Assembly (NCBI GenBank): GCA_014871385.1
Contig: CM026428.1
Coordinates: 10,570,583-10,634,582, forward strand
Origin: Ceratodon purpureus
Lineage: Eukaryota > Streptophyta > Bryopsida > Pseudoditrichales > Ditrichaceae
Direction: 5' to 3'
DNA length: 64,000 nt
Shown here: positions 12,180 to 24,466 of the stretch, piece after piece
How positions within the stretch are numbered: position 1 is the first letter of the stretch
Layout of the letters: each line of letters starts with the position of its first letter
The notes under the pieces: model-generated
Databases searched by the model: none
The model's input: the letters and a program-made list of their open reading frames with translations, nothing else
What the model was told of the DNA's origin: nothing
Translations under genes and position numbers: made by a program

Positions 12180-12445
12180 TACATTCTCCAAGCGGCGGAG
12201 TTTCCTGAATCAGTAGCACCGCTCCACCGCCATGCCACCATCCACATGAACAGCGCTGTCTGCCACCATTCTCCCGACTGCGATCTGTCTGTCTGTCTGT
12301 CGGTCTCCTCAGCCCCTGCAGAGATTGTACTCTTGTGCGAGGATCAGCTGCGATTCTGCGACGATGAGCGAATGAATTGCAGGAACCCAATGCAATGCGA
12401 GAATGGTGTTGCGAGAATGCGGTGCCGTGCCTGACAGATAGCATC
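12180..12445 (-). promoter_or_regulatory. GC-rich segment, candidate promoter or leader exon of the RNA methyltransferase
   Basis: GC is clearly higher than on either side, with a (CTGT)n run at about 12284-12300. On the minus strand a GTATGT donor lies at the low-coordinate edge (about 12170-12180), and an acceptor-like GATAGCAG precedes the ATG region near 11040, so a leader exon with an intron of about 1.1 kb is possible. Plus-strand and minus-strand open frames across it look like by-products of composition. Confidence 0.3.
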
Positions 12446-12449
12446 TGCG

Positions 12450-14200
12450 AGCCCTAATTCGCGGTGCAATCCACCAACTTAACTTCATTAATGAGTCATC
12501 ATTCAGTGACGATTTCCCCCACTCGTGTGCCTTCTCATTCATCCTCCCTTCCCTTGGTGGTCCGTGAAATCTTCGCATGCTGGTGATCATGGAGCTTGGC
12601 ATCGATATATGTGGGAGGTGGATGCGGCAACCAGTATCTTCTGGATTCTTAGTCATGATGGTTTCTCTTCCATGTGTAGTGATTGCAGAAGATGGTACTT
12701 CGGAGACTCTCAAATATCTCCTCCGCTGATTTGTGTGTCACTGTATCAGCTAACCTTCATGTGCACTTCCCTCGTGCAGCAGCTTCAGCTTCTGCGCTGT
12801 CAAGGTCGAATGATCCTCCATAATTGTTTCCAAATAATCTTCCAATATTCGCAATGGGATTGGATGTTTTCTTTGGTATGAAAATAAATAAATAAATAAA
12901 ATCAAACAAGTTTATATAAGTTTTTTTCTTGAAGAAATGATTTTTCAATTTTTAATGCTAGATTTTGCAAATATTGTAGCCTTATAAGTGTTTGGGTGAA
13001 GGATGATATGAATGTAATTGAAAGGAGTATTGAGTTTGTGTATACACTTTAATTGAAGATGCTAGTGGATGAGGACGTAGCACAATGTGACATGGTTTAA
13101 TGTTTTAAAACCATGAAAGATGGAACCCTAATTAAGATTTGTATTGAGATTCATATTTTGAATTGGGTAAAGAATTTTCTTTTGGTACTAATTCAAATGT
13201 GTTGTAGATTATGCTTTAAATAATCTAAAATTAGACAATATGAATAAAATTCTTATCATATGATTGTAGAAATAGATTCCATAAGTTATTAAAGAATTTT
13301 ATTATAAAACGACTATGGGAGATATATAAATGATTAATTTTACTATACGAAAACACTAGTTGATAAAAGAGTTCAATGAGGTCTACACTTTATTCTTAAG
13401 TTTTTGTTTTTAAGAGTTTTCAAAAACGGTTTGTACCTAAAAAAACCTTATAGTTGTATCATCAACCTCAATTAATTTCTGTTATGATCAAATGAACACA
13501 TTAAGATCTATATAATGCTAATTGGATGACCTTGCACAGAAGCACAAATCTTTAGATATCACTAGAGTGGATAAGGTGATGGATTTATGATTCTCTATCC
13601 GTTTCCATGCATTTATATGTGTTTGATCAGCTCTAAGCCGTTTCATGATGTTAATATGGAAATTGGCGTGTTAAGAACACCAGCATGATCAACATAGCAT
13701 CATACCAATAACAAACCTTAACCAAAGAAAGACACAGGCTTTTAGATATTCATAAAACTATCCAAATCTATCTAAGGCAACTTCTAACAAATTTCAATTT
13801 GATACGCTTAAGATCATTGCAGAGAAGCCCAAATATAAAATGGTGAAAACATGGAAAATATCAAACAGCAGCACTAGCAGCAGACTGATAAGCTTGTGAA
13901 GTTTAATGAATCAGAGGAGCATGCAAGAAACGACATATGCCTGTTTCAGAGGAATTAGGATTACATCAAAAGAATCAATTCAAAAGCATGGTGAGCTTCA
14001 CACCAAATTCAATTCCGAAAGTACTGGACCAACACGTTTTGCACCGAGTATTAATCCTATTTCTCTAGTGTAATATAAACACAGACAGTAGGCAGAGGCC
14101 AAGCATAGTGGTACCTGTAAGTATGGACCTTTCACCAAGGCCTATCTGAGTGATGAAAAGCCTAGAAGCAGGGACTGCGTTGGAAAAAGAATTGACTGAG
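12450..14200. other. Intergenic DNA between the two minus-strand genes
   Basis: 12.45-12.85 kb is of moderate GC and may be promoter-side sequence of the upstream gene. 12.85-13.85 kb is AT-rich and featureless. 13.85-14.2 kb should contain the 3' UTR of the cupin gene. Confidence 0.4.
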
Positions 14201-14206
14201 AATTGA

Positions 14207-15370
14207 TCACGGGGCATGAGTGAGGAATTCAACGAAAGCCTTGGCATGTGGGAACTTCGCCAACATGTCTGACCGAGTTGCCAGCACAAAATCATCAAAC
14301 TCAAAACCTGGAGCTACCGTGCACCCCACTAGAGAGAAGTTGGTCTCAGGATCTCTTGGCGCCGATTTCACTATGGGTTTTCCAGCTTCAGGGATGTGCT
14401 CGATGTCCTTGGTAGGGTAAGCACCAAACCACACGTTGGGTTTTTGCACATACATCAACTTCTGCCCAGCCGCAATATCCTGACCCAGTACAGTGTGCTT
14501 CGTATTTCCCTCATCGTCTATCTCAAAAACCTGTGCATCACATCACATCACATCACAATTTGTGCCCCAATCAGAAAGTAAATCACTCTATAGTCGATAG
14601 AAACCATCTCTAAAATAAAAAATAGGGTTTCTCACAAGCTTTACATTTCCAAATCGTTGACACAAAGAAGCAAAGGGAGCATTAGCATGTGAAGTTCACC
14701 GTAAGTGGATCGCCCTTGTAAAAGTGCCAGACTTCAGAAGAAGGAATCCGGTGCAAACAGGATACATTCCCGGTGGGCATCAAGAAGTAAATGGCGGTAC
14801 TCACAGACCGCCCAATCTTGACTGCCAGTTTAAAAAACCACAATCCTGTCAGTTGTACCAAAACTACAACCTTGTGCTCTTCACAACATTACAATTCTCT
14901 TCACTCCCTCAACAATATCCTCTCAGCTCTGAGCTACAGATCAGCATAAACGAAACTGATGTCAAAATGTTAGCTTATTGTTCGCAATCCCAAAACAGAA
15001 ACAATTAGGGTAAATGCTAAATGCAACCACAATCTTTCTTCGAAGTTTCAAATATGTATCAAGCCACAATTCGAATCAGTGCTTCAACAAAGTGAAAGCA
15101 TATGTGCTATTCAACAAGCTAGAAAGAAACAATCAACAAGCGGCATGCCCTCGTTCCACTTAAACCAAGCACCCTAATCCTTTCATCACAAACATGCGAC
15201 ACAACCTAGAAACGCATCACTCTAGCAAGGTGGGTTATGTACATACATGTAGCAGGAAGCAAGCTGTGTGGGAGATTAACATCGGGGTCTTTAAAGCACT
15301 CCGCAAAGAAGCCCCCCTCGGGATGTGGTTGCAGCTCCAGAAGCTTGCAAATCTCCTGCGCTGTCGCCAT
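14207..15370 (-). CDS. Cupin_5 (DUF985) family protein, three exons
   Basis: Exons 15247-15370, 14700-14821 and 14207-14530 join in frame into 189 codons plus stop (124+122+324 bases). Introns are GT-AG (donors GTATGT and GTGAAC; acceptors GGCAG and GCACAG). The start ATG is at 15368-15370. Family marks: PHPEGG at residues 15-20, RSVSTAIYFLMPTG at 46-59, LHRIPSSEVWHFYKGDPLTV at 64-83 (H65, E71 and H74 in cupin metal-ligand positions), WFGAYP in the third exon, and LVGCTVAPGFEFDDF at 149-163. Length is normal for this single-domain beta-barrel family and no signal peptide is visible. The family is widespread in bacteria and plants; its biochemical role is not settled and I assign none. The 3' splice site of intron 2 follows a pentanucleotide repeat. 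Confidence 0.93.
14536..14555. repeat. (CATCA)4 microsatellite abutting a splice acceptor
   Basis: Four perfect CATCA units lie five bases from the AG of the cupin gene's last intron (AG at 14531-14532 on the minus strand). On the transcript it reads as TGATG repeats, in the place where a polypyrimidine tract would normally lie. Confidence 0.85.
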
Positions 15371-15720
15371 TCCTCAAACCAGGAAAACCAAAACTACAAA
15401 CCTGTCAACAAACTAACAAACTGTTAGCTCTACTAACTCACAATCTAGAATGAGACTAGCCTAGCTCAGCCCAGTCTGGAAGCAAGCACACTGCAGAGTA
15501 GAGTGTAAGACAGCGATGATCGACAAGATCACTCATCACCAATCCAATATCTGAACGATGATCTGATCTCTGGAACAAGCAGGGAATATCTTATAATTGA
15601 GACTGGGAAATAAGGTAATGAGAAGGTGGCAGTAACTTCGCATGATACCTTCCCAGTCTTGCAGAGTTTCCCAAGAGATTTCCTGCATCTGCATCTGCAT
15701 CTGCGCGTGATCTGTGAGGA
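15371..15720. promoter_or_regulatory. 5' flank of the cupin gene
   Basis: Moderate-GC flank immediately upstream of the cupin ATG, presumably leader and core promoter. A short (CTGCAT)3 tract lies at about 15683-15703. No defined TATA box could be assigned with confidence. Confidence 0.3.
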
Positions 15721-18700
15721 ACTTAGTGCTGGGATCATGGACTTGCTCCGTTCCAGCACAAGGAGCGCCACCAGTGACCACTGCCTTGCACCATACATGC
15801 CTTCAACTTGGTACTGTACTAACTTACTGTTCTGTGCATTTGCCGCATTAGTTTCACTTGGGTACTCCCTTGGTATCATCCATATATCAATTGAAACCTC
15901 TCTAGGTTCTGGCTTGTGTTTGCAAAAGAAAACAACAGCCATTTTTATTTCTTTATTTTTTATTTTTCTGGACAAATGGTAAAACCAACAGTCATTTTGG
16001 TGCCCACCTGAGTATTGCTTTTGGTTCTGTTAGAGCATCCCCAATAGTACACAATAAAGCCTCCCTCTAAACCAAATCTATCTTTTGACTGACCTAAAAT
16101 TAGACATTTAAATTACCATCATTAGAAGCGCATTAAAATAAACGTGAGATATTTCTCAAGAAAAAAAAAATTGTAAAAATTTGACAAAGGTGAAATGTCC
16201 CATTGAAAACACCACATTTTCAAATTTTAGAGGGAGTATACCAAATCTTGCTTAAAAAATGGAAGGATCTTTCCACACTCCCTCTAAATTATCATCCTCC
16301 TACTTCACGGAATGCATGATGACGCGACATTTGATCCTGCATCTTTGATGCATTTTAGGAGAATAGACATTTTGAACTTTCAAAAAGATTGAATGTCTAA
16401 CCTCTTGAAATGCATTGAGGTTGTCCAGAAGGGAGAGTGACACCTTTATCATATATTTTATAAAATGGGAGAATGATGACTCAAGGCAACTTTCATTTGG
16501 ATGAAGGAAATGTTTCCATGACAATCTATTCTTAACTTCAATTATAAAATCTCCTTCATTACTTTTGAATTAGTATCATTTAAATATTACTATAATATAA
16601 TAAAAATATAAGGTAAATGTTGCTAATATTGTTAAAGTCTTATTGTACAAAAGAAGAAAACGTCATGTAAGAAAAGAAAAATGTCAATAATGTGTGAATG
16701 GAGCTATTATTTGTGAGCGGCCACATCTGTCTTGGTTTTTGGTGGAGGAATATCAATCATCAACACTAACACCATTTCTATGTCTAATTTATAAATTGTT
16801 TCTGAAGTAAGTCTAAAATATGTGAATTTTTTAAAAAGTTTTGGATAATCTTGTGTTTATCAATAATCTTCTTATATATCAATTTGAATTCACAACAAAC
16901 TTTTATTTTGAAAAATTCAAAGATGATATATTAAATATAGGGATATCAACAATATAACAAAATGAAACTAGGCATGTTTTACCAATAATTTAAGTTTCAA
17001 GATTAATTATTGTTCATTTTATTTAATATAGTAGTTATTTTAGCCTTTTTATGTTAATTTTTAAGTAGAAGGGACACTCCAATCTGCAAAGGAGATCAAT
17101 ATAAAAAGAATGTTTGTCTCTTCTTTTACTAAGTCCAAGACTACAAGACATGAATTAGTGGTATGGAACTACTTTTCTTTTTAGAGTAAAGCAAGCAAAA
17201 AAAGATTTGTGCTAAACAACAGGTCTACTATAGTAAATAATGTCATTAAGACAAAGGTTGGTTATTTTCAAGCCTTCTTGTATAGAAGAAGATAGACATG
17301 GCATGTTGATAAAATGTATGGAGTAGCCCTAGTTTGGCGATAATGACAATAAAGATTATCTATTTTCCATCCTCAAGAAGCAATGCTTTTAGGGAGTGAC
17401 TGATATTTATTAGATTCTGCTTCCAAATTTTATAGACGGAACCTATTGCTATAATCTGTAAATTTAGTGAATTGTATGTTGAGATATTGATTTGCAAATG
17501 TAGATGGTTTGTTTTGGTATGGTAATCTTCTCACACATGTTACATCTAGTCCAAATCTACCATAACAATGACATCTTTGGTTACCCTGTATGTATGCAAG
17601 TTACAATAAAAAGTACTTTATTTTCTTTTCGGTTGTTGTTGAAGGCGCCTCTATTCATGAGTATGTAGGATCTTGATTTAGAGTTTGAGGATACTATATA
17701 AGAGGCTTTCGTCACGTTAGCCCTAAAGACTAATGGGGGTCTAAAGCCGAGAGGAGGGCTAATGTCATCTACGTTAGGTTGGACAAATACCACAACCTTT
17801 AGCCGAAACTAATTCTAGCTGTATTATTCATCACCGTTCATCCACTTCTCTCATACATATGTCTTTGGTTGAAAAAGGGGATATTATGAATTTGGATTTT
17901 GAGTAATTTGCACATTTTCTTAAAAAAAGATCATAATTCTTTTTCCTTTAGAATATAGGCATATGTCAAACGTTTAACATTTGCACATATCAAATAATTT
18001 TCTAGAAATTGTTACAGATCAAACTTGGTGTTTTAAGTAAAGGATGGTTTTGTATACTACAATTGTTGTGTTGTGTTTTCTTTAAATTCCATTTTACGTA
18101 TTTTGGCCATATCATTTTGAAGCATTTGTACCATAGAGGAAAATGAAATTTGATATTTAAATATTCATGTGGATTCATTAGTAAGTCAAATATAGTTTAT
18201 ACACAGGATTTTGCATATAGCCATTATTTTAGCTTGTATGATATATGAATGTTCGTGTAATCTTTTGTCAAGGCTTAGTCCTTTAGGGTTATATATGTTG
18301 TATCCAATTTTTCCTCTTTTTCAAATATTTGAGTGGATTCTTGGCACTTGGTCTTTGCATGATTTGTCTATATTATAATTATATTGTGTGTGAGGTGGTT
18401 TTATTTCAAATACACAAAAACACCCAAGTCTATGTTTTACATCGCGTTCATTCTAAGGGATGATCTGTTTGTTCAGTGTTAAGTATTTGGACTTTAACTT
18501 GACTATTAAAGCTCTTTTCTATTGAAAATACTTCACTTTAGATCTAAACTTTAAGGATTTAGGTTGATAATGCATCATTCTTAAAGAATCACCAGTTTCA
18601 ATTAAAAACAAAGAATTAAGTTTCTAAAAAGAACATTATTCCTTTACATGTGCCTAGTGGTGAAGACTCCTTACTTATGTCTAGATAGGCCAATGGAAAC

Positions 18701-18930
18701 TTCCATTGAGGATTACTGCCAATTCCTATGTTCCTTTAAAATTCAAATTTTTCCTAATGCAACAAAACCTTCTTCAATATCAATTTCTAAATCACGTCTT
18801 TTTTACCATATAAGTGATTTTCAAACAAAAATACAAAATTAGATTAAATTTAAAGAATTCTTCCAATATTCACTCAACTCTAATATATCTTAATCACTCC
18901 AAACTCACAAGTAAAGCAGCTTGCATATAG
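15720..18930. other. AT-rich gene desert
   Basis: Long A/T-rich sequence with no open frame of interest, no splice-supported exon and no clear element ends. Probably old decayed repeats. Confidence 0.5.
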
Positions 18931-19340
18931 AGATACCTGCTACCAAAGCTAGTCATAATTTTACTCATGAACATGCTCATGACACTCTTAACATGTCATG
19001 CATCAAGGTACGCCACTCTTAACATGTCATGCATCAAGGTACGACACTCTTAATATGTCATGCATCAAGGTATGCCACTCTTGATGACCTGCTTAAAAGA
19101 ATCCCTCTTACCAAAGCGACTCCTAATACTACTCATAAAAGAATCCTTCTTATCAAGGCTACTCCTAATACTACTCATGAATATGCTCATGACACTCTTA
19201 ACATCCTAACATGTCATGTATCAAGGTACGCCAATCTTGATGATCTGCTTAAAGGAATACCTCCTACGAAGACTAGTCTTAATTCTACTCATTAACATGT
19301 TCATAATACTCTTTACATGCCATGCATCAAGGTACGCCAT
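18930..19340. repeat. Nested minisatellite: 31-bp unit in tandem within longer diverged modules
   Basis: The 31-bp unit beginning CACTCTTAACATGTCATGC starts at 18983, 19014 and 19045, and a fourth copy begins at 19076 before diverging. The same words recur at longer spacing to 19340 (ATCAAGGTACGCC near 19222 and 19330; CTTGATGA-CTGCTTAAA near 19080 and 19235; CTCCTAATACTACTCAT near 19118 and 19160). The array is open on the plus strand from 19029 to 19295, with module residues such as SRYATLDDLLKRIP repeated as SRYANLDDLLKGIP. Confidence 0.8.
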
Positions 19341-21049
19341 TCGCGGTGATGTAATATATTAGTCTGAAGAATGATTCTCTTACTCATATGCTCTTTAAGT
19401 TTTATTACTCAAATTTAAGTTTTGATCAAGTGCCTATGCATTTAACTCTCAAACTTAAATTGTGATCAAGTGGGCACCAATGCATTTAACTCTCAAAGGT
19501 CTCACATAGTCATCATGTCATTTCTTAAGTAATTTCATTTCTACTTTAAGGTTATTAATTTATCAATCCTCTTATAATCTAGTTGCATTAAATTATTTTA
19601 ATCATACACTCATTAAATCATACTTTCATTTGAGTGGTTGTTACACAGTCAACGTCATGCGACTATACCTTAACAATGGAAGTATTTTTCTAATTTCTAC
19701 AATAAAGACCTTATATATAATGCATAGAAGCATGAGACTTAATCCACATTATTAAGACCTAACACATATAAATACAAAACATCAATAACGTAAAAGATAT
19801 AATAATAATATATTAAATGAATATAAACACTTAGAACCATTAAGAGTTTCTTTACTAGCTTTCTTTTTAAGCTAAGATTCATTCCATCTCTTCTTGAGGT
19901 AGTTATCTTTAGACTTAAATGATTAAGTTTAATTCCATTATGTTTTCACATCTATTTACAAAACAATGTATTTTTCTCAAAAAATGTGAATGTAACAATC
20001 ATTTTTTTGTTTCTATTCTTGGATTAAAATGGCTTCTTTTATTAAATAAAATGTTAGTCTTATTAAATCATCAATCAGGTAATTTTTAATATATTTGCAA
20101 CCCTTTTCACACTTAATTTTTGGAAGAAAACTATTTTTCAAATTTAGGCTCGTAGTTTTGTTTGATAATGTTGAACTGAGATCAGTTTGAGAATTGTCAT
20201 AGTTTATAAGAGTGTTGTGGTGAATTTAGCTCATTTTAAACTATGATTAAGAGAATTGTTAGGAGGAGTGGGTGGGGTGTTATGCGTGTCTATTTGTTAA
20301 ATTGAAATGTTGTTTGTACTACAAATAATTTGACTAAGTTGTTTAGCGGATCTAGTATTTTTGTATTGATGATGTATACACAATATTTGTAGAGCAAAGA
20401 ATTTTTCTCTTTAGATTGTTCAGTTCTAGCAAGATTGTGAATTCCTTTTGTGTAATGATATTTCTTGCAAAATGGGCAATTACGTGGTGTTTAGAAAGAG
20501 GCCTTTGTAAAGGGTGAGGTTTTGATACAAATTATTTTAAGGAGATGAATAAAGTGATTGAATTTGGGTTGTTTTAAAATGTTAGGTAGGCCTAATAGAA
20601 GGCTTATTGAGCATTTGTCTCATTGTGTGGAATCATAGGCATATTCAACACCATGCCATTTATGTTGAAATGCTTTGGACATCTAGATATTTCATCATAA
20701 GAGAACCATGAATAGAATTGTTTGAATTGTAAAGGCCATATAACTTGTGAAGAAAATATGAATATTGATGTTGAATGACATTATGAGGAAGTCTAATTTT
20801 GAAGTGGAAGTATGTATTGAGTAAAATTTCATGGATTATTTTTGAAAATATAATATTTATATCTTGCATATGGTTTTACAATTTTGGTTTGAAATGGTCG
20901 TGTCGGTGGTTTTAGGTTATGTGGGTTCTTTTTCACCGTTTGATATTGTTTTAATAACCATTGTAGTCTAGTTTTAGAAATGGTGATGAAATGTTTTCTA
21001 TTATCTTTAATTCTTTGTAAGTGTGGGCTACTTTAAGTTGTGTTTAGAT
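19341..21049. other. AT-rich intergenic DNA
   Basis: No gene, RNA gene or element end recognised. Composition as in the desert to the left. Confidence 0.5.
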
Positions 21050-21053
21050 GGTA

Positions 21054-21792
21054 GGGGAGAAGCACAATAAAGTGGACCAAAAAAGTGCTTAACTATTTGT
21101 CAGTTTCAGCCCTTCTGCAAAAATTGCACAAAAGTAATGAAAAGATGTAATTGAAGTCAATTTTTTTGCTAATAAAGATCATCAACTTCTTTTTCTATAA
21201 CTTGAAAAAAATTTGTGCAAAGTAGACACTTTAAAGTTATTGTATGAAAGCTTTAAATCCATGCAAAATGAATGCAATCATTTGAAAAAGTGGCTAGAAA
21301 AGAATAAAAAAACTATATAAAAATCACGTCTGATGAAGTGGGGCCCTCTGTATGTTAAAGAAGTATCCTAAAATAGTCAATTCATATACTCATCAATTGG
21401 TTTAGGGTTCCAAAAGTACCGCAAGGATGTTTTTTAGGAATGTTACTTCCGTGATACTTTTTGTGAGGTTTTTTTCACCGAACATTGTTTTTTAAATTGG
21501 AAAAAACATCCTCTACAGACAATGGAGGGCCTTAAATGAAGAAAACAAAACTTCGAAAAAGTTTATTTTCATGATTTAAAACTAGTGGTCAAATTAAGTT
21601 TCAATTGAAGATGTTTTTTTATGGAGATGCCTATAAAATACCTTATGACACCTTAAAAGCTGACTAAAATGCTTAAAAACCATACCAAAGTGCTCAAAAT
21701 TAGATTTGAGCTATAAAAAACAGCACACTTCATATTCACTTCCTAGTGATCACATGTTGTACTTTGTGGTCCACTTTATTGTGGTCTCCCCC
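21054..21792. mobile_element. Non-autonomous DNA transposon, copy 1 (739 bp, 4-bp target duplication GGTA)
   Basis: Starts GGGGAGAAGCACAATAAAG and ends with the inverse of GGGGGAGACCACAATAAAG. TIRs run about 30 bp, through GTGGACCA. GGTA stands directly outside both ends (21050-21053 and 21793-21796). A second copy of nearly equal length is at 35075-35812 and long internal stretches are identical between them (for example TTTTTTTCACCGAACATTG). No transposase is encoded. Four-base duplications are unusual among plant DNA transposons (hAT 8, Mutator 9-11, CACTA and Harbinger 3, mariner TA), so the superfamily is open. Confidence 0.85.
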
Positions 21793-21796
21793 GGTA

Positions 21797-22470
21797 TGTG
21801 CATTAGCTTCTATGCGACTTTGGATCATGCTAGGAGACTAATTCTCTTTAAGGATGCCATTTATTGTATATATTATAATTTGATAATCTCCAGTGGCATA
21901 AGTGTAATGTCTAATTTTCCTCTATTTAAGTTGTCACTTTTCTATTATGATTATTATTTATTGATGATAATTAGACATCCAAATCAAGGTGTTCTACAAC
22001 CAATGATAATTCAATGAAGAATCAAGATCTTTTATTGTTCTAAAATTACATTTATTTCTGTAGGGAAATAGAATTCCGAAATAAATGATAAAGACCATAA
22101 AAAAAAATAAAAAAAACCAAAATAAATGATGAATTTATTCAGAAATCATGTTTCCAGCAAAAATTATCAAATTATACAAAGGAAAACTTGGGATCTCAAG
22201 AAATATTCACAGAACAAAGCAATTGTTAAAATAATATTAATTATTTTGTTACTGAACCAGTGAACCATTTGGCTACGGTACGGGGTATGCAACCAATTAC
22301 TAGTCACTTACAGAATAGAAACTGCATACATCATACATGTCTGATGCAACTCCGTGTGTCATTCTAACAATTAAGGTAAGTTGCACGTTCCAAATTATTA
22401 GCAGATGGCTTGACAGGGTAAGGATTATGAGTAAAATGTTTTTGCAGTTTTGGGATATTTAGGTACATAG
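21797..22470. other. AT-rich intergenic DNA
   Basis: Contains an A-rich run near 22095-22120. No gene seen. It separates the transposon from the presumed 3' end of the HD-Zip gene. Confidence 0.4.
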
Positions 22471-23380
22471 GTATTATCAGTCCAGTATTAAAAGGTCCTC
22501 ATCAATTGAACCCAATTGAACGATTACAGGATCAGTAAAACTGGGTCCAGATACAGTTACTTGACTACATTGCTCACTGAGTAACACATTGTCACTTATT
22601 GCAGACACAACAATGCTAGAGCAACCATGTATCAAAGGCCACAGGCTCGCAGGTGCACTTTCTGTTGATATAAATGGTAAAATTTCTGAACTGCGATAAC
22701 CTGAACCGACGTACATGGATGCAGCATGCTACTGTAGCTGATATAGTCATGTCGAATGTCATATGCATGAGTCTACCTGCCTGAAAAATCTGCCATCATC
22801 AATCATTTGTAAACGAATTGAAGTGCCTTGCATAATATTATAGGCGGTTAATTACAAGCAGGGTGAGCAAAAAACTCAAAAGGTATAAGACGATTGTCAT
22901 TATGATATGAACTAAAGTCTGCTCCTGCAGATATCATTATGTAAGATTAGTAACGACCCGTCTTCAATCTGGTTCGTAGTTTATAACCAATAATCCGTCA
23001 TCATCATTTATCGTCCGATGTCTTTCTATAAAACAAGCCTAATTAGCACCAAGTACTGGACCAGCGTCTTGAGAAGATAAGCAGATTCACTGTGGCTAAG
23101 GTTATAGTGTTAAATTCGTCGTGGAGCTGATTGATAAAAGACCAGTCATAGAAAGGTGGTAGGTCATATAGGAACATATGACCGACTGATTGAGCCGCTG
23201 CAGTTGAGTATTCGTCATTTGACAGGACCTTGATCTGGGAATGAGAAGCTTGCACTTGTTGGACTAGTCCCGGTCGTCACTTCATTGGGTAATGAAGGGT
23301 GCAGACGTCGAAAATGACTTGTCGCATGCAGATTATGTTAATTCGCCGCATGCTAGCTGGTACCAGATTAGCTAAATGGA
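22471..23380 (-). other. 3' flank of the HD-Zip gene, possible 3' UTR
   Basis: GC is above the desert level. Two minus-strand open stretches (22477-22716 and 23043-23255) have plausible amino-acid composition but no recognised domain. They follow the stop of the HD-Zip frame at 23381-23383, so I read the region as 3' UTR/flank. An alternative is that it holds exons of an unrecognised small gene or alternative 3' exons. Confidence 0.3.
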
Positions 23381-24466
23381 TCAGGTGCGGACTTTCTTGC
23401 AGGAGTTGCACAGAGCGAGCTGCAGTTGCAATGGAGACTTGCCGTTGGCTACTAGGTGCCGGCTGTCGTAACCCATTCTCTCCGTCTGCATTATCATGAA
23501 TTCAATCATCGAATCCCCAATTAGTCGACTAATTGAAAATAAGAAATTCTGAATAAGAAAGAAGTAGTAGATAACCTCAGCATCGCTCCCAAATCATTAA
23601 ATTACCAACTTCACAAACAAACAGAAGATACTAAACTTGTCCAGGGCATGACAATATGAATCCTGTACTGTCAGAGACGATTAATAGGTGTTACGTGGTA
23701 GAAGCATTTGGAGGATCGGATAGATGGGTACCTGGATGAGATAGTTCAGCTGGTGGTTCTCCACAATGAGGTCCTGGCAGCGCTGACGCAGAACTTCGCA
23801 ATCGGTTTCGGTGCGCTTGGCTTTGCCTCTGGCGCGACGGTTCTGGAACCACACTTCCACTTGTCTGGGTTGCACCCCTAGCTCCATCGCCAGAGTGCTC
23901 TTCTGGTGTGCATTGGGCCGTTGCAGCCTCTCAAACGTCTCCTCCAAGTGCCTCAACTGGGCCTTCGTAAATCTCAGCTTCTGGCTTGCCCCTGAATTCA
24001 AAATGCAGTGCAAAACATCAGCAAAAATAAAAAATAAAAATGTTTGCCTATATACATAACTAGTGAATCTTTACCGCAGTCTAGTACCGCAGTGCTTCTC
24101 AAAGTAGCAAAGATTGGCCATATAATCACATCTTTTTTACAAGCACCGTGTGGTAAACTTAGATGAGGGATCTTAAGCAGGGTCAGCAGCACTGTCACTG
24201 TAGCAAGTGAAGCCCAGAATGGTTCACCAAGGAGGGTTTTAAAACAGTATTCTTCCGTACCTTCATCGTCGTCATCGTATTCAAGGCTAGCATCACTCAA
24301 ACCACCAGGAAAGACTGATCTGAAGATGTCTCGCTGGTCGAGGTGAAGGGGTTGGCCATGAGATACTTGTGATGAATCATCACAGTCACAATTTCCCGTA
24401 GTTCCAGCTGAGAATGTCTGCTCATCACACAACGAAAAGCAATTTGTTTCTAACGTCAGTACCAAC
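23381..24466 (-). CDS. HD-Zip class II homeodomain-leucine zipper transcription factor (5' end incomplete)
   Basis: Three exons join in frame: 24261-24466, 23732-23991 and 23381-23485 (introns GT-AG; phase 1, then phase 0). Exon 24261-24466 carries RLVLTLE, an LxLxL EAR-type repression motif, and an acidic run just before the homeodomain. Exon 23732-23991 carries the homeodomain ([16 protein letters not shown] ... [18 protein letters not shown]) and a zipper with Leu heptads after TDCEVL. The class II hallmark is [13 protein letters not shown]. The last exon ends CNSCKKV, a diverged form of the class II CPSCE redox-box motif, plus a second LxLxL (LQLQLAL). The 24261 exon has no in-frame Met, so translation must begin in an upstream exon. 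Such proteins bind CAATNATTG as dimers and usually repress, often in shade and auxin responses. No paralogue is visible in the window. Confidence 0.9.

Noticed and set aside
12000-12444. Overlapping open frames on both strands
   Set aside because: Both look like products of a GC-rich non-coding segment with a (CTGT)n repeat; neither has a domain or conserved motif that I can see.
15529-15982. Long overlapping open frames on both strands near the cupin promoter
   Set aside because: They cover a CTGCAT repeat and have no recognisable family; likely fortuitous.
18983-19080. CRISPR-like array
   Set aside because: The 31-bp units are head-to-tail without unique spacers, and the context is eukaryotic; it is a minisatellite.
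22477-23255. Extra C-terminal exons of the HD-Zip gene
   Set aside because: The exon ending CNSCKKV then TGA at 23381 gives a normal class II C-terminus in correct phase, so further coding exons are not needed.
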